DNA of 64,000 bases from Amia ocellicauda. Its lineage: Eukaryota; Chordata; Actinopteri; Amiiformes; Amiidae. The stretch covers positions 50,387,048 through 50,451,047 of the forward strand of contig NC_089850.1 of NCBI RefSeq assembly GCF_036373705.1. The letters are read 5' to 3'. Position numbers and translations under genes: made by a program. Each line of letters opens with the position of its first letter. Positions within the stretch are counted from its first letter, which is position 1. Shown in pieces: positions 13,673-25,000 of the stretch. Below the pieces are notes generated by a model. It did not search any database and was not told the origin of the DNA. It saw nothing but the letters and a program-made list of their open reading frames with translations.

Positions 13673-16600
13673 ATGGCCTTTGCTGAATTTGTAGCCTCTG
13701 CCAAACTGGCCTTTATCTTTGGGACCAGGACTTTCCTGCCTGGCTCTGAGCTCACAATAGACAGGAAGCCCTGTTTGTAGAAGGTGCAATCTGAGCTCTA
13801 CTGCTGGGGTTCTTTGTTTATGCGGTTTCTGCTTTCGTCTGTTTGTTTTCGTTAAAATCGCCGCTCTCTGCACTCTGTTTCCAAGCCCTCCGGGTCCAAA
13901 GCTGCATTAGCCTCATTGACAGTTTAATGTTTTCCACAAACGCCGAAGGAGAACTGAAAGGAATTGCCATGTATGCGTGGCACTGTAATGTGTATAAATA
14001 TTGGTCTCTTGTAAGGATGAATGTATTATTATGCATAAAGCAGATGGTTTATGTATTGCTGGCTTCCTAAGCTTAATAGAGTTTATCTTTTTTTTTTTAT
14101 AAAGTTGGTTGTAGATGTACTTTAGTATGATAGAAAATCCTAAATCAGATCACACAACTTTGTAATTACTACTTCAATTAACCTCTGGCTCCTCGACTAC
14201 AGAAGCTGCATTCTCCCGGTCCTTATCATCATTCGCATCACCACGACAGCCTTTGCAGCTCAGGGAACTGAAACAGATCTAAGAGATGAAAAGACTGTCC
14301 TTGCCCTGCAATTACAGCAATGATTTATAAAAATCTCTTTCAAAGCTGGAGGTGGGGTGAGGGTGGCTGGGGGGGCTGTTATGGTGCAATATCGCAGACA
14401 TGGTCTTATTTCAGGGTTTAGTATAATTTCTTTGCAAGGAAGGAAACGGGGGAATAACAGTGGCAGCGGCTTATCAGATGCCTTTTGGCGGACGAGCAGG
14501 CCGTCTTCAGGAGCCTGTTGTCAGTGAAATGCGTAACCGCCCGAGTCCTGCACTTTGCGCACCCCTGTCAATCTGGACAGAACCTACGGCAAGAGTCAGG
14601 CCGTGTTAAAGAGCTGCCCTTGTGGCCACCTCGAGTCCGAATCACTGAAGTTCGGCAGTGCATCGAGAACCGTAAATATCTGAATTTTCATTTCGCTTAG
14701 ATCGTGGATGAGCTGATCAAGAAAGACCTGACCCTAACTCTGCGAAATGTTGCCCAGCATAACATTTCAGTGGCGTCTTAATTTGTGGCTTGAGGTGTGG
14801 TTAAAACAAAGGGCAAATACTGTGCTGACTCAAGGTCGGTGAAAAATCAGCCGTTGGGTTCAGAATTTTCAACTGAAGTTTTGAGTTCTTCCTGGCCAAA
14901 GTCAGATTTGTGTTCTTCTTTTTTCAGTGTTTCTTCATGTAACAAAATCTTTCACAGAGCTCTTGGACTAGGATAGGAAGGAAGGGAGGGATCGGGTAAC
15001 ATGAAGCACAAGATGCTGTTTAAGTTGCTGATCCAGGGTTTCGTCTATCTGTTAGGAAGCATGGCTTTTTTTTTAAGAGGACAAGTGTTTGTATGCTTTT
15101 CTGAAGTAGGGAAGGCCAGAAGGATTGGGAAAAGTAGGACCAAGTGGTTTCAGAGATATAGGACAACAACAACAACTCTAGAATCTAGAATTTTACACAT
15201 GGAAATAATAAATAAAAATACAAATAAACTTCTTATTTACTTAAATAAAATGTCCTGCCCGAATGATTCAAATTGGTGCATCACAACCAACTTCGAGGGG
15301 GATGTTTCTTTTCGTTATGTTTATAATAGTAATGAGCAGGGTGGGAATTGTTGGATGCCCCAAAATATTAAGTTCAGGTTGGGAGCCAATGGTCTTAAGG
15401 TTATAGAATTGCAGAGCTTTGTGTCCTGACAGTACAAGGCAGTCTTAGAGGTACACAGCTTACATGAGTCTTACATCACCGTACTGTCTGATGTCCTCTT
15501 TGGGGTTTTATTTATTTGTTTGGTTTTATTTGAAAGGGACACTTATCAGCAGGAGCGTCACTGTGATAAGATTAGATATGATGAATTTTGCCAAAGCGCA
15601 GGAGAAACTTTGATACAGCCAGTAAGATCAATACCACGCTGCACTTGAACCCCAGATTATCAGTGGACTTGAAATGGGCCTGTTCAAGCAAATACTTGGC
15701 ACACGTCTAAAGATTTTCTGGCACACGCCCTTGAGAGGTTCTTCAAAAAGATCGCCACGGTACGTGTTCCCTTTAAATAATTAATGGATATATTTTGACA
15801 GGGTTCATATCTTTAAAGAGCAGGTCACTGCCGGGACATTACCATAAATAAACATTAAACTCCAAAAGGCTCTGTCCGATTGTCCTGATGGGCGTGTGTA
15901 AAGCTGAGCTGGGGGTGGGAGAGAGAGAGAGACCGAGAGAGAGAGATAGTGGTGAATGAGAGGCAGCACAGAGGGTAAACAGGGTTATAATAAGAAGAAG
16001 TCTTCCTGTAATCAGACTGCTCTGCCCCTTGCGTGTGGCTTCCTGCGTGTGCTGAACCCCCGGGAGAAAGGGTACCCGACTGTGTTCACTTCTGTGTTGC
16101 CCCCCACTTTAAACACACTCCCCCACCCTTATCCTGCACACCCACCCAGTTACCTCTGGGTTTATTAATCAAACAAAATATTATTATTATTAGCATTATT
16201 TTTAGTATTTTTTTAATATAAATAATAATAAAAGGAAAAACGAACCAGGCCCATCATGGATTTGGGGGAAGGTTTTCATTTTGTTCGTACTGACTAACAA
16301 TCCCTCTCCTCAGAAATGCATTATTTAAGTCCAATCCATCTGCTTCTGTAAGTGGATTAATATTTCTGTGGCTGATCTGAAACTGGAGATTGTTTCCATG
16401 AGCCTCCGGCGGTGGCAGTGGATGTGGGCCCTGGTGCTCAGTATGCAGTGCTGTGTTTTCTGTCGAACCCTGCAAGACGAGGCACGCGAGTTCAGTAGCT
16501 GGGTCATTACGTCAAAGATCATTTAACTGCGAAAAGATGCTCAATCAACATTCATTATCAGGCTCCAACATTTTACATCTGACTTGCTCCCACCCCGCCT

Positions 16601-16881
16601 CGTTTATCTCTCGATCGCCCCCTCCTCTTCCTAATCTTATTCCTCTCCATTTGTCCCACTCTTTTTCTCTTTTTCATCCTTTCTTCCTCCCCTTGTGACC
16701 CTGCACCCTTTGAAAAAAACAAAAAAAACGTTTTGTTTTCAAATTTCTTATTTGAGGACTGCTATTCCCGCTCCACCCTGCTCCAACCCCAGTGTGTTGT
16801 TTATTTAACCACTGTGTCATTTCAGATACGACGTTTTGCACTATCCATACTGAATATTTCCTTGTGTACATGAAACAGAAG

Positions 16882-16931
<50 letters not shown>
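16882..16931. repeat. (TG)n microsatellite
   Basis: About 24 uninterrupted TG units. Confidence 0.97.
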
Positions 16932-16934
<3 letters not shown>

Positions 16935-17869
16935 TGTGTGAGCTTGTGTGTGAAGTTGTTGCCAGGGATTTCTCATGGAAGAATTAATTTAAACACAATC
17001 AAAACTTAAGAGGGATTTATGGCTTGTCTGATGAGATAGCACACTCAAAATTGCTGAAAATAGCTGCAGCGATTTAAGCTAATGTAATCCAATTTAAAGG
17101 AGCCTCCCCCAAATATTCATTCATTTAAACGTTACTCTTAAAGAGCAGTTTTAAAATAACAGAACACACCACCAACACCCCACGAGTCACAATAGGAATC
17201 AGGCCAAAAAACCTGTTGTTATTCTTTGCATTAATGGCATGACGAGAATGTTCTCTTTATTACAGTATAAAGCTGAAGTCTAACTGTTCATTTCAGTGCG
17301 TTTGTGTGTGTTGGGTGCGGGGGGATTGGGGGTGGTAAATCTAATATGAACTTTGTCCTCTACCAGTATAATGATTCAAACAGAAAGAAATTAAGGAAAA
17401 CATTTAACCTGCGCTAAAAATAATAATAACTAGATATGAATGTATCTGAAGCATGTTATAGTACTTTAAGTATCATCTTGTATGATTAGTATTTCTTATG
17501 ATAGTATACAGGGGACAGGGGCCAGTGGAAGGGGCCAGGGGTATGTTGTAGGGGACAGTAAAAATGCATCCATCTGATTGCATCGTTAACTGTTGCATGT
17601 TTAAGCAAAATGCATGTTATGCATCATTATTAACATGTACTGTAAAAGTCAGGAGGATTTACGTTCTGGTCTGTTGCCCTAATATACTGTACTATAGTAC
17701 ACTGTAATATGCTGTACTGCTTTGTTATACACTAGTCTGTATTACACTCTATTGTATTGCAGACTATTATAATGTACTGTATTGTGCTGCACTGTGCTGC
17801 ACGTGGCAACTACAACTCTGATTTCTATTACTACACACAAACCCAAAGCAGTCATTTCTTATGGAGTAT

Positions 17870-17871
<2 letters not shown>

Positions 17872-17909
<38 letters not shown>
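17872..17909. repeat. (TG)n microsatellite
   Basis: About 19 TG units. Confidence 0.97.
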
Positions 17910-17911
<2 letters not shown>

Positions 17912-18828
17912 CTAATTGTCTGCTATAGTTAAGAGATGGAGTGGAGGATAAGCATTAGGCTACTTCATACAGAAGCATTGTATGTGTCTAGTATCTAGTA
18001 TTATGTAATTATATTTTTATTCTGGTATATATAGGCTTCTCTAGTGCAATAGACTAGGCAGTAATTAATGACTTCTACCTGTAATAATGCATATAATAAG
18101 CATTATATGTATTTATGGTTACGATATGTAGGGCAATCCAGTGTGTATACCACTTTAGTAAGACACAGCCCCAGCCTGGCTGTCTCTCTCCACGGCAGGT
18201 CATGAAGAGAGCCCGACTTCTGTACTTCTGTCTTGTCCTTCTGAGTGGCTCCCTGTACTGTCTCGTCTCTGTGAGAATCTATCTGTACCGATCTTGTCTG
18301 CGCGAGTTCCTCTCTGTAAGGCTCGTTTAATGTGGTTGAACAGCGGCTTTTACCTCCTGTACCTCCCGATAACAACCCCATCAAGTTACGTTTCACCGCT
18401 AGACATCTCAATGCACTCGACACTGAGGAGGCCCGTCTCACCCCACATAACACAACTGCACTTCTGACATCAGCAGCTGCATTAGAGTAGCCCGCCACTC
18501 CCCTGCTCTCAGTGCTAGGATTGTTTGATAGATCCACTCAATTGAAAGCATCTCTTGCCTGAGAGATTTTTTTTTTTTTTTTGAAAGGCCGTATTAGTGG
18601 AACTAAGTCCCTTGTGAAAATAAGATGCACAAGGAGAAGATGGTTTAAAAGGGCAAGACACGGTCTGCGTTTAATGAGAGCCTGCAGCTGTTATCAAAAG
18701 CCCCCGCCTGCAGGTTTTCATCCAGTCTCCTGTAAGATATTGAGAGCTACAGGGCGATGACTGGAGAGTAAAGATAGGACATTATGGTGTAATGCAGATT
18801 GCTTTATTATATTCTTCTCGTTCTTTTT

Positions 18829-18836
18829 ATTATTAC

Positions 18837-18885
<49 letters not shown>
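18829..18885. repeat. (TTA)n microsatellite
   Basis: About 18 units of TTA/ATT, one interruption near the left end. Confidence 0.97.
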
Positions 18886-20357
18886 TAATCCTGTATTACC
18901 ATCTTAGAAACTGTAATAAATGTATTTGCTGATTGTTCTCAACATGCATTGTAATGCAACCATATTGCCAGTAGCAATGCAATTGCTTGAACATGCAAGG
19001 TCATTTTATTTTGGGCCCTTACTGTCTAATTCTCTCCAGACACACACGCACACTACTGTGGTGTGCAGTCCGCTACTGTCTCGCTCCTAATGACTTCTGC
19101 TGCTCTGCACAGCGGCTGTTCCATCACACTGCACTGCACTATTGCATTGTGTGTTTTACGCTCCAAAGATGGGTGACACTTCATGCAAGCTCCTGGTACT
19201 GACCTATGGAAATGTGCTGGAAGAGAGTTCCAGTGCAGGATAGGATTTGATAGCTGCCCTGGCCCTCAATCGGTGGCACAATCATGCAAAGCAGAACCTG
19301 AGAGTGGAAGGGCCATCGTCGCGGTCGAGCTGGTGCGCCGCTGCCTGAACATCTGCTGCCACCTTATGGCCCAGCAGGGGTGTTGCGCTTCAACTCCCCG
19401 CCATGTGTTTCTTATTTCCAGGCTGTGTTTATCCAGGCTTATGTTTAGTGTTCGCAGATTGTTCTGCACTGATTATTACTAACAGGCTATTAAAAGACGA
19501 TTTTCTCCCCAATTAGAGTGCCCCCTGAGCGTTTTTGGTTTTAGTTGCGAAATGCCACTAAGTGATGCAGTATAATCCTAACGCCACATGCTTGTTAGCA
19601 GCGGAGTAGACAGACTTTTTCATGAACAAATTAAGAAAAACAGAAAATAGTGGAAAATAAAAAGAAGATATATTTTAAATTAATTGTATTTGTTTTTGTT
19701 TTTAAATCCAAGTCTTTTCCAGTACCTGTATATGCAAGGAAAAGGTTATGCTTATATTTTCACCTTTTTCTCTTTCCAGAACCCAACCCCTAAATAAAAC
19801 AAGGCTATTACTGCCTGCTAAAGCCTGTGATTGAATAGAAACAAATATTGTTCAATGCAGCAGATGTCATACGATTTGAATTCATTCTAACAATCCCATC
19901 GATCAGTGTAAGGTAGAGCACACTGTTCTGAGCCCGGGGGGGACAGGGGGACGTGACAGACAGATGGGGGGGTCAGGTTTAGATGACTACAGTGACTCAG
20001 CCTAACACCTCCCCGGCTCCTTTCGGATAACAGCTCAGGACTGTACAGATGTAGGTGAAGTGGACGGAGTCTGGGACTAAGGACTATTCCCTGGATTTAA
20101 TAAACAATTGAAATGACACAGTCCTGGGGACAAACCTGGCCGAGTAACATCAGCAGAGTCCAGCGAACATCAGCCTTCAGTCTGAGTTACTGTTCAGTCT
20201 GGAAGCCTGGCGGCAGGAGTCCCAGCGGCATCGTGAATTGTCCTGTTTTTTTTAGTTATTTTAATTTGGAGAGGGGGAGAGAGAGAAGGAGGGATTTCTG
20301 ATTTTAAATTAATTTAATAAACAAAAAGCTCAGTGTTTTTGTTTATTTTTGTAAGTG

Positions 20358-20385
20358 TTATTTATTTATTTATTTATTTATTTAT
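20358..20385. repeat. (TTTA)n microsatellite
   Basis: Seven TTTA units. Confidence 0.93.
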
Positions 20386-21913
20386 GTAGGTCTCCGAGGA
20401 ACTCTTAATCTCTGTAGTGTTGTTAACACGTTGTCGGTTTTTTGGTGGTTTTTGCTTTTGCATCAGTGATGAGCATGGGTGACATTTATGGGAAGAGCAC
20501 ACATTAACAGGAAAGATTCACCCCTGAGTCAGGGCAGAACTATCTTAATCCCAATAAGGCAGGGGAGGGGGTGGACCAAAATGAAACCAAACTCTTTACA
20601 TAATGCGACAGCAGGACTGGGGAAGGGGGAAGGGTGGGGGGGGGGCACATCTTGTTGATGGATTAGCTGGAAGGACTTAAATCACAGGAATCACAGCTGA
20701 AATTAAACTGGAGAAAGGATAGCAATGGGATCACTGGAGCTCAGGGTTAATAAGGGTGCCTTGAATATAACACTGAAACTTTAAGCCCAGTAATGAGATG
20801 CTGCGCCTGACGTCACTGTGTGTTCCCACAACAAGGTTGCACAGTTGTGCTCTGGGTAATTCTCCCAACTGAATACATTTAATTCCAAATAAAAAATTAA
20901 ATAGAGAGAGAGAGAGAGAGGCGCATTTCAAACTGAATTATAATATCTCTTCAGCTATGTGACCATGCACAGTCCGCTTCAGTCAAGCTGAAGAAATGGT
21001 TGCTTGCTGAGATCATGTGACGGTGGCACTGTCTTCAGTAGGCTGACTCTAAAATAAAAACTAGATATCTTGTGAGTGTTTCCATCTCGTTTACTTTATT
21101 TGTCAGGTGTTTGTACAATGTAAATGAACATTGTGCTTTACCAGAGTGCGATGGCACTGGAGTAGAGAATGTGCATTCACAGCTTGAAGGTTTGTGGAGA
21201 AACTTCAAGTCTTTTTTGATATCTATATTTAAAATAAAGTAAATGAAAGTGTATATATAAGGCATTTACTACTCTTGCCTCATGTTAATTTAGGTAATTT
21301 GTATTTATGGTTAATTGAGAAGAATCAGTTTTGTTTTTAAGTCAGGATAAAGTATATGGGCTTTACATGTTTCTGTGTGTGTGTTCAAGGTGAGGTTTAA
21401 AATTTGTATGAGAACACTAACATCAGGGAGGCTTGTTCCAGCTCTCGGTCTTTGTTTTGATTGACTAATGTCCTTGACAAATGCATTAAATTAGTCCTCT
21501 TCAGTACGGCCCTGAAAGACATGTGGGAAACGCAGCCTCCCATTATAGTGTCGTGCTTCAGTGTAAGCTTTCAGTGCCAGTCAAGTAACGGGGCACAGCA
21601 GGATCTGTCATGTCACAGACGCCTGCTGACAAGCGCAGCACCTCAGAGAGAGCAGGGAGAGCTCGTCACTCACCTGCGGTCATTCAGGCTGACTCTTCCT
21701 TCCAGAGCACAGATATCGGGCGCTGCGGTCACATATTTTACATTCATTGCAAAGATGGGTCATATTCTTCCATTTTTATTTTATTTTACTTCTTTCTGCA
21801 AAGGCTTCCTGAACGTTTGGTTGTCTGTGTGTTTATTTACTGAGTGACTTGTTGTGTTTGGCGGGGAGATCCTATACTGACTGTGTTCCCCATTCTTTGT
21901 GCTCTTCTTCCAG

Positions 21914-22059
21914 TTGAATCGCAAGTACACATGGGCCAGAGCAATCTAGAGGTGGTGCAGGGCAGGACCGTGGTTCTGCAGGCCTGGTACACCTCCCCAA
22001 GCACCAATCTCAAACAAAACACCATCCTCTGGAACTACGTGGGTAACTCCACCAAGACG
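21914..22059 (+). CDS. esam: ESAM exon 2: first half of V-type Ig domain
   Basis: Acceptor ttcttccag precedes 21914 and donor gtgagac follows 22059; entry phase 1, exit phase 0. It encodes strands A-C with VVLQAWYTS, then ILWNYV (strand C tryptophan). The strand-B cysteine is replaced by alanine, as in mammalian ESAM. An in-frame reading continues upstream through the polypyrimidine tract but begins with GTG, so it is not a credible start. Confidence 0.92.
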
Positions 22060-25000
22060 GTGAGACTCGCCTCATTCTTTCTCCGTCTCCTTCACTCTTC
22101 TCACTGAGGCCCTGTCCTGTCACACGCTAACAGTGTCTGTTTCAGTAGCAGTGTCAGTGTCCTAAAAGGGTGTTCTGTGTTGTCCCGTGGCTCTGTTCAA
22201 GGAAGTTTCATTTGCCCGCTTTGTATAAACCAGCAGCAGTGAAACATAGGCTGCGAAGGCCCTGAGATCTATCGATCTTGTTAGGAGCGAAACAATTCTG
22301 CATTTACATTTTCCTGTCTAATAACTTGGTTCAAATAGTTAAAGAAGCAGTTTATTTCAATTCCTTTTGTTATTTTCTACAGTCACTATATCATCAGTCC
22401 CTATTGCCCAGATGTTTAAAAAGGAAAGTACGGGAAGGCAGTGAATAACAAAGATTAAATTTTTTTTGATGATACCATAAGAAATGCTGACCAGAGGAGG
22501 CGAGCACCAAGATGAGGCGATGCGTGGGGAACGCTGATTTTGATCCGCCGGGGCACAGCATTCACGCTGGGGCAGACTGTCGGACGACATATCCTCACCC
22601 CCACACAGCACTTAATCAGAGCGACAACCCAGAGAAACGCACGCGGCAACACCACTCGCTGGGCTGGCTGCTCTCCATTATCTAACACCGGGGAAATGAG
22701 AACAGATGTCTGCTGTCCCCCGAGATGAGGCGCTTACCTGTTCTGTTGTCTAACGTTATTGCCTGAGGTGGGGAAGCGCTAAGCAGAGCATCATTGTGGC
22801 ACAGAGAGCGCCTATGGCCTGAAGGGCTCCTTCAGGCTCCTGAAGGGCTGGGTGGCCTTGATTTTAAAACCCTTTGAGGTGTTTTATTTGGAAAGATTTT
22901 GGTTCCCCCTGTTAAGTTGTGGGGCTCAGCGGCATCTCCGGTCTCTGCTCTGTTTGGCCTACAACCCTTTTCACATGGTTGCAAGTAAAACAGTGTACAC
23001 TTGGTCGGGGGGGGGGGGCGGAATAACACTGACTGAGGTGGATGCAACTTAAAGTTCAAGACTTTCCCTCATAGCTTCCTGCTTAATTGCTGATTAATCA
23101 ACCCCAGATCTCAGGACCTGTTGATTCTGGCCTGGCGCTCATCTTGGCGCACTGGAGGTTAACCCACAGTTTAAGGATGTCTGTCTGTGTGAACGCGTGT
23201 CACTGGATTATCTTGATCAAGACGGTTTTCCTGGTATACAGTTAATCTGGAAGCGGTACTTAAGAAAACATTTCAGGTTAAATCCTAAAATCTTCTCCAC
23301 TGTGTTTCATGTACAGGCTGTCACACAATCCAGCCCCTCCCTCCCTCTCTTTCCCCCTCTCTCTCTCTCTCTCTCTCTCTCGTGTTGTTGTTTATCATCG
23401 CATTCTTTCTTTCTCACTTGCATTCTCTTTCATTTCTTATTTTAGGTGATTTCATTCAGCAATGGGCAGCTGAGCCCTGGGTCCAAAGAATTTGTGGACA
23501 GAGTGGGCTTTTCTCAGACCATACCATCCACGAATGTCTCAATCTACATCAACAAGACGGTGGAGTCAGACTCGGGCCACTACGTCTGCAATGTCATCAT
23601 ACCCGGCTCACCAACCCTGCTTGGGGAGATTGTCCTTGATGTGAAGGGTATGTTACCTCAGTCAGTCAGTCAGTGTGTCAGTCAGTCAGTGTCTCAATCA
23701 AAGGCACATAAAGTCAGTGATGCAGAAAATGCCTCTAAAATCCATCTTCCCTGTCTCTCCTCCCCAGTTCCACCATCGGTGCCCAAGTGCAAGCTGACCG
23801 GTGTGCCTGTGGTCAAGGGGAATGTCACTCTGACCTGCAGCTCTCAGAGTGGGAAGCCTGTTCCCATTTATAAGTGGACCAGGACCGGTCCTGTCCCCGA
23901 GGTCTTCTTCCCTCCGAGGCAAAGTACGTATTGTTGCTGTATTTCATGAGTGAATGAATTAATTAATGATTTAATTAACCAATACTAAAAAAAAAAAAGG
24001 GGGTGTCACTATATAATTTGCATATGTGATCTGTAGCGTCTTGCAGTATTAAGCCGTCCAGAAACCAACTGACTAAGTTCAAGCGTATTAGCTGCAGCTC
24101 TTGGAATCACCCCTGCTCGCTCTTCACAGTAATGTGCTTTCAGCAGTCAAATTGGGAGGTTGGGCAACTGACTGTGTCAGTAGAAGGCTCAGGAGCAGAA
24201 ATAAGCAGAACAGAAGATCAAAAAAAAATTATTAAATTAAACGGCTAAAGATTTAGTTTCTGGATTGTCCAAGGGGGGCACACTGCCCATCTTATTAATT
24301 TAGCCCAAGGAGCTGGTGCTTCCTCCCACAGCGCAACTGTTGTGAGCACTTGAAAGGAAAATCATAAGAGGTGAGGTCCTCGAGGGTAAAAAAATAAAAA
24401 ATAAAATAGATCCCTGTATTTGTGCTGTGGATTTGTTCATTTTCCCAACCGCTTGGACATTTCCAGGTTTAAAATGCAGTCACTCTCCCCCCTTCCACTG
24501 GACTGGCGAGCAACAAGGTGCAAATGTCAGAGAGGTCCCCCCACCCCTGCAGTGCAGATTCCCTCGGCTCATTGAGTCATTCTGCGGTCATCCCTCCGTT
24601 CACACAGGGGGGTGGCTGGGCGTGGCTTATTACAGGCAGGGGGTGGGTGGGTGTAGAAACAAAATATATTAATAAATAAGAATTGTCAAAATGTAGGTGT
24701 TTTTTTTCATTAAATTGGCTCCTGACAGTAAAAACAAAAAAAAAAGATTTGTGAACTGCAAAATATGTGAAGGTGTGACTAGTGTGTGTGTGTAGTACAT
24801 CATGTTGCCTACCTACGTTAAACAAAAAATACGGGGATAACAATTCTAATTAACCTAATGGCAATTAGAAAAAATATATATTGAAGGAGCTGAAACAACA
24901 CACAGGATGATCAGATTTAATTCCTATTTTTGGGAACCGTTCGATCATGGTTCCAGCACGAGAACATCCCGTGCTTTGAAATTGATCGAAATTGGGATTA

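Larger units (their letters stand above)
13673..21913. other. Non-coding DNA upstream of ESAM exon 2, right part
   Basis: Unique AT-rich sequence with TG, TTA and TTTA microsatellites, and a GC-richer patch at about 18150-18530 that I cannot classify. No ESAM signal-peptide exon with a phase-1 donor was found. Confidence 0.5.

Noticed and set aside
13475..13873. Histidine/threonine-rich minus-strand frame
   Set aside because: The HTHTHT run is the translation of a TG/CA microsatellite.
15001..15429. 142-codon plus-strand frame starting MKHKMLFKLL
   Set aside because: No domain recognised, low-complexity and AT-rich composition, no convincing splice sites; likely chance.
18202..18330. Signal-peptide-like reading MKRARLLYFCLVLLSGSLYC as ESAM exon 1
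   Set aside because: The leader looks good, but the usable donors after it (gtgaga, gtaagg) are phase 0, while ESAM exon 2 needs phase 1. No independent support.
18103..18537. 144-codon open frame on the minus strand
   Set aside because: No recognisable domain, biased composition, and no splice partners; it overlaps an equally open plus-strand frame, so it is probably chance in a GC-richer patch.
21844..21913. Unspliced ESAM start reading into exon 2
   Set aside because: The frame starts with GTG, not ATG, and runs through a clear polypyrimidine tract and AG acceptor.
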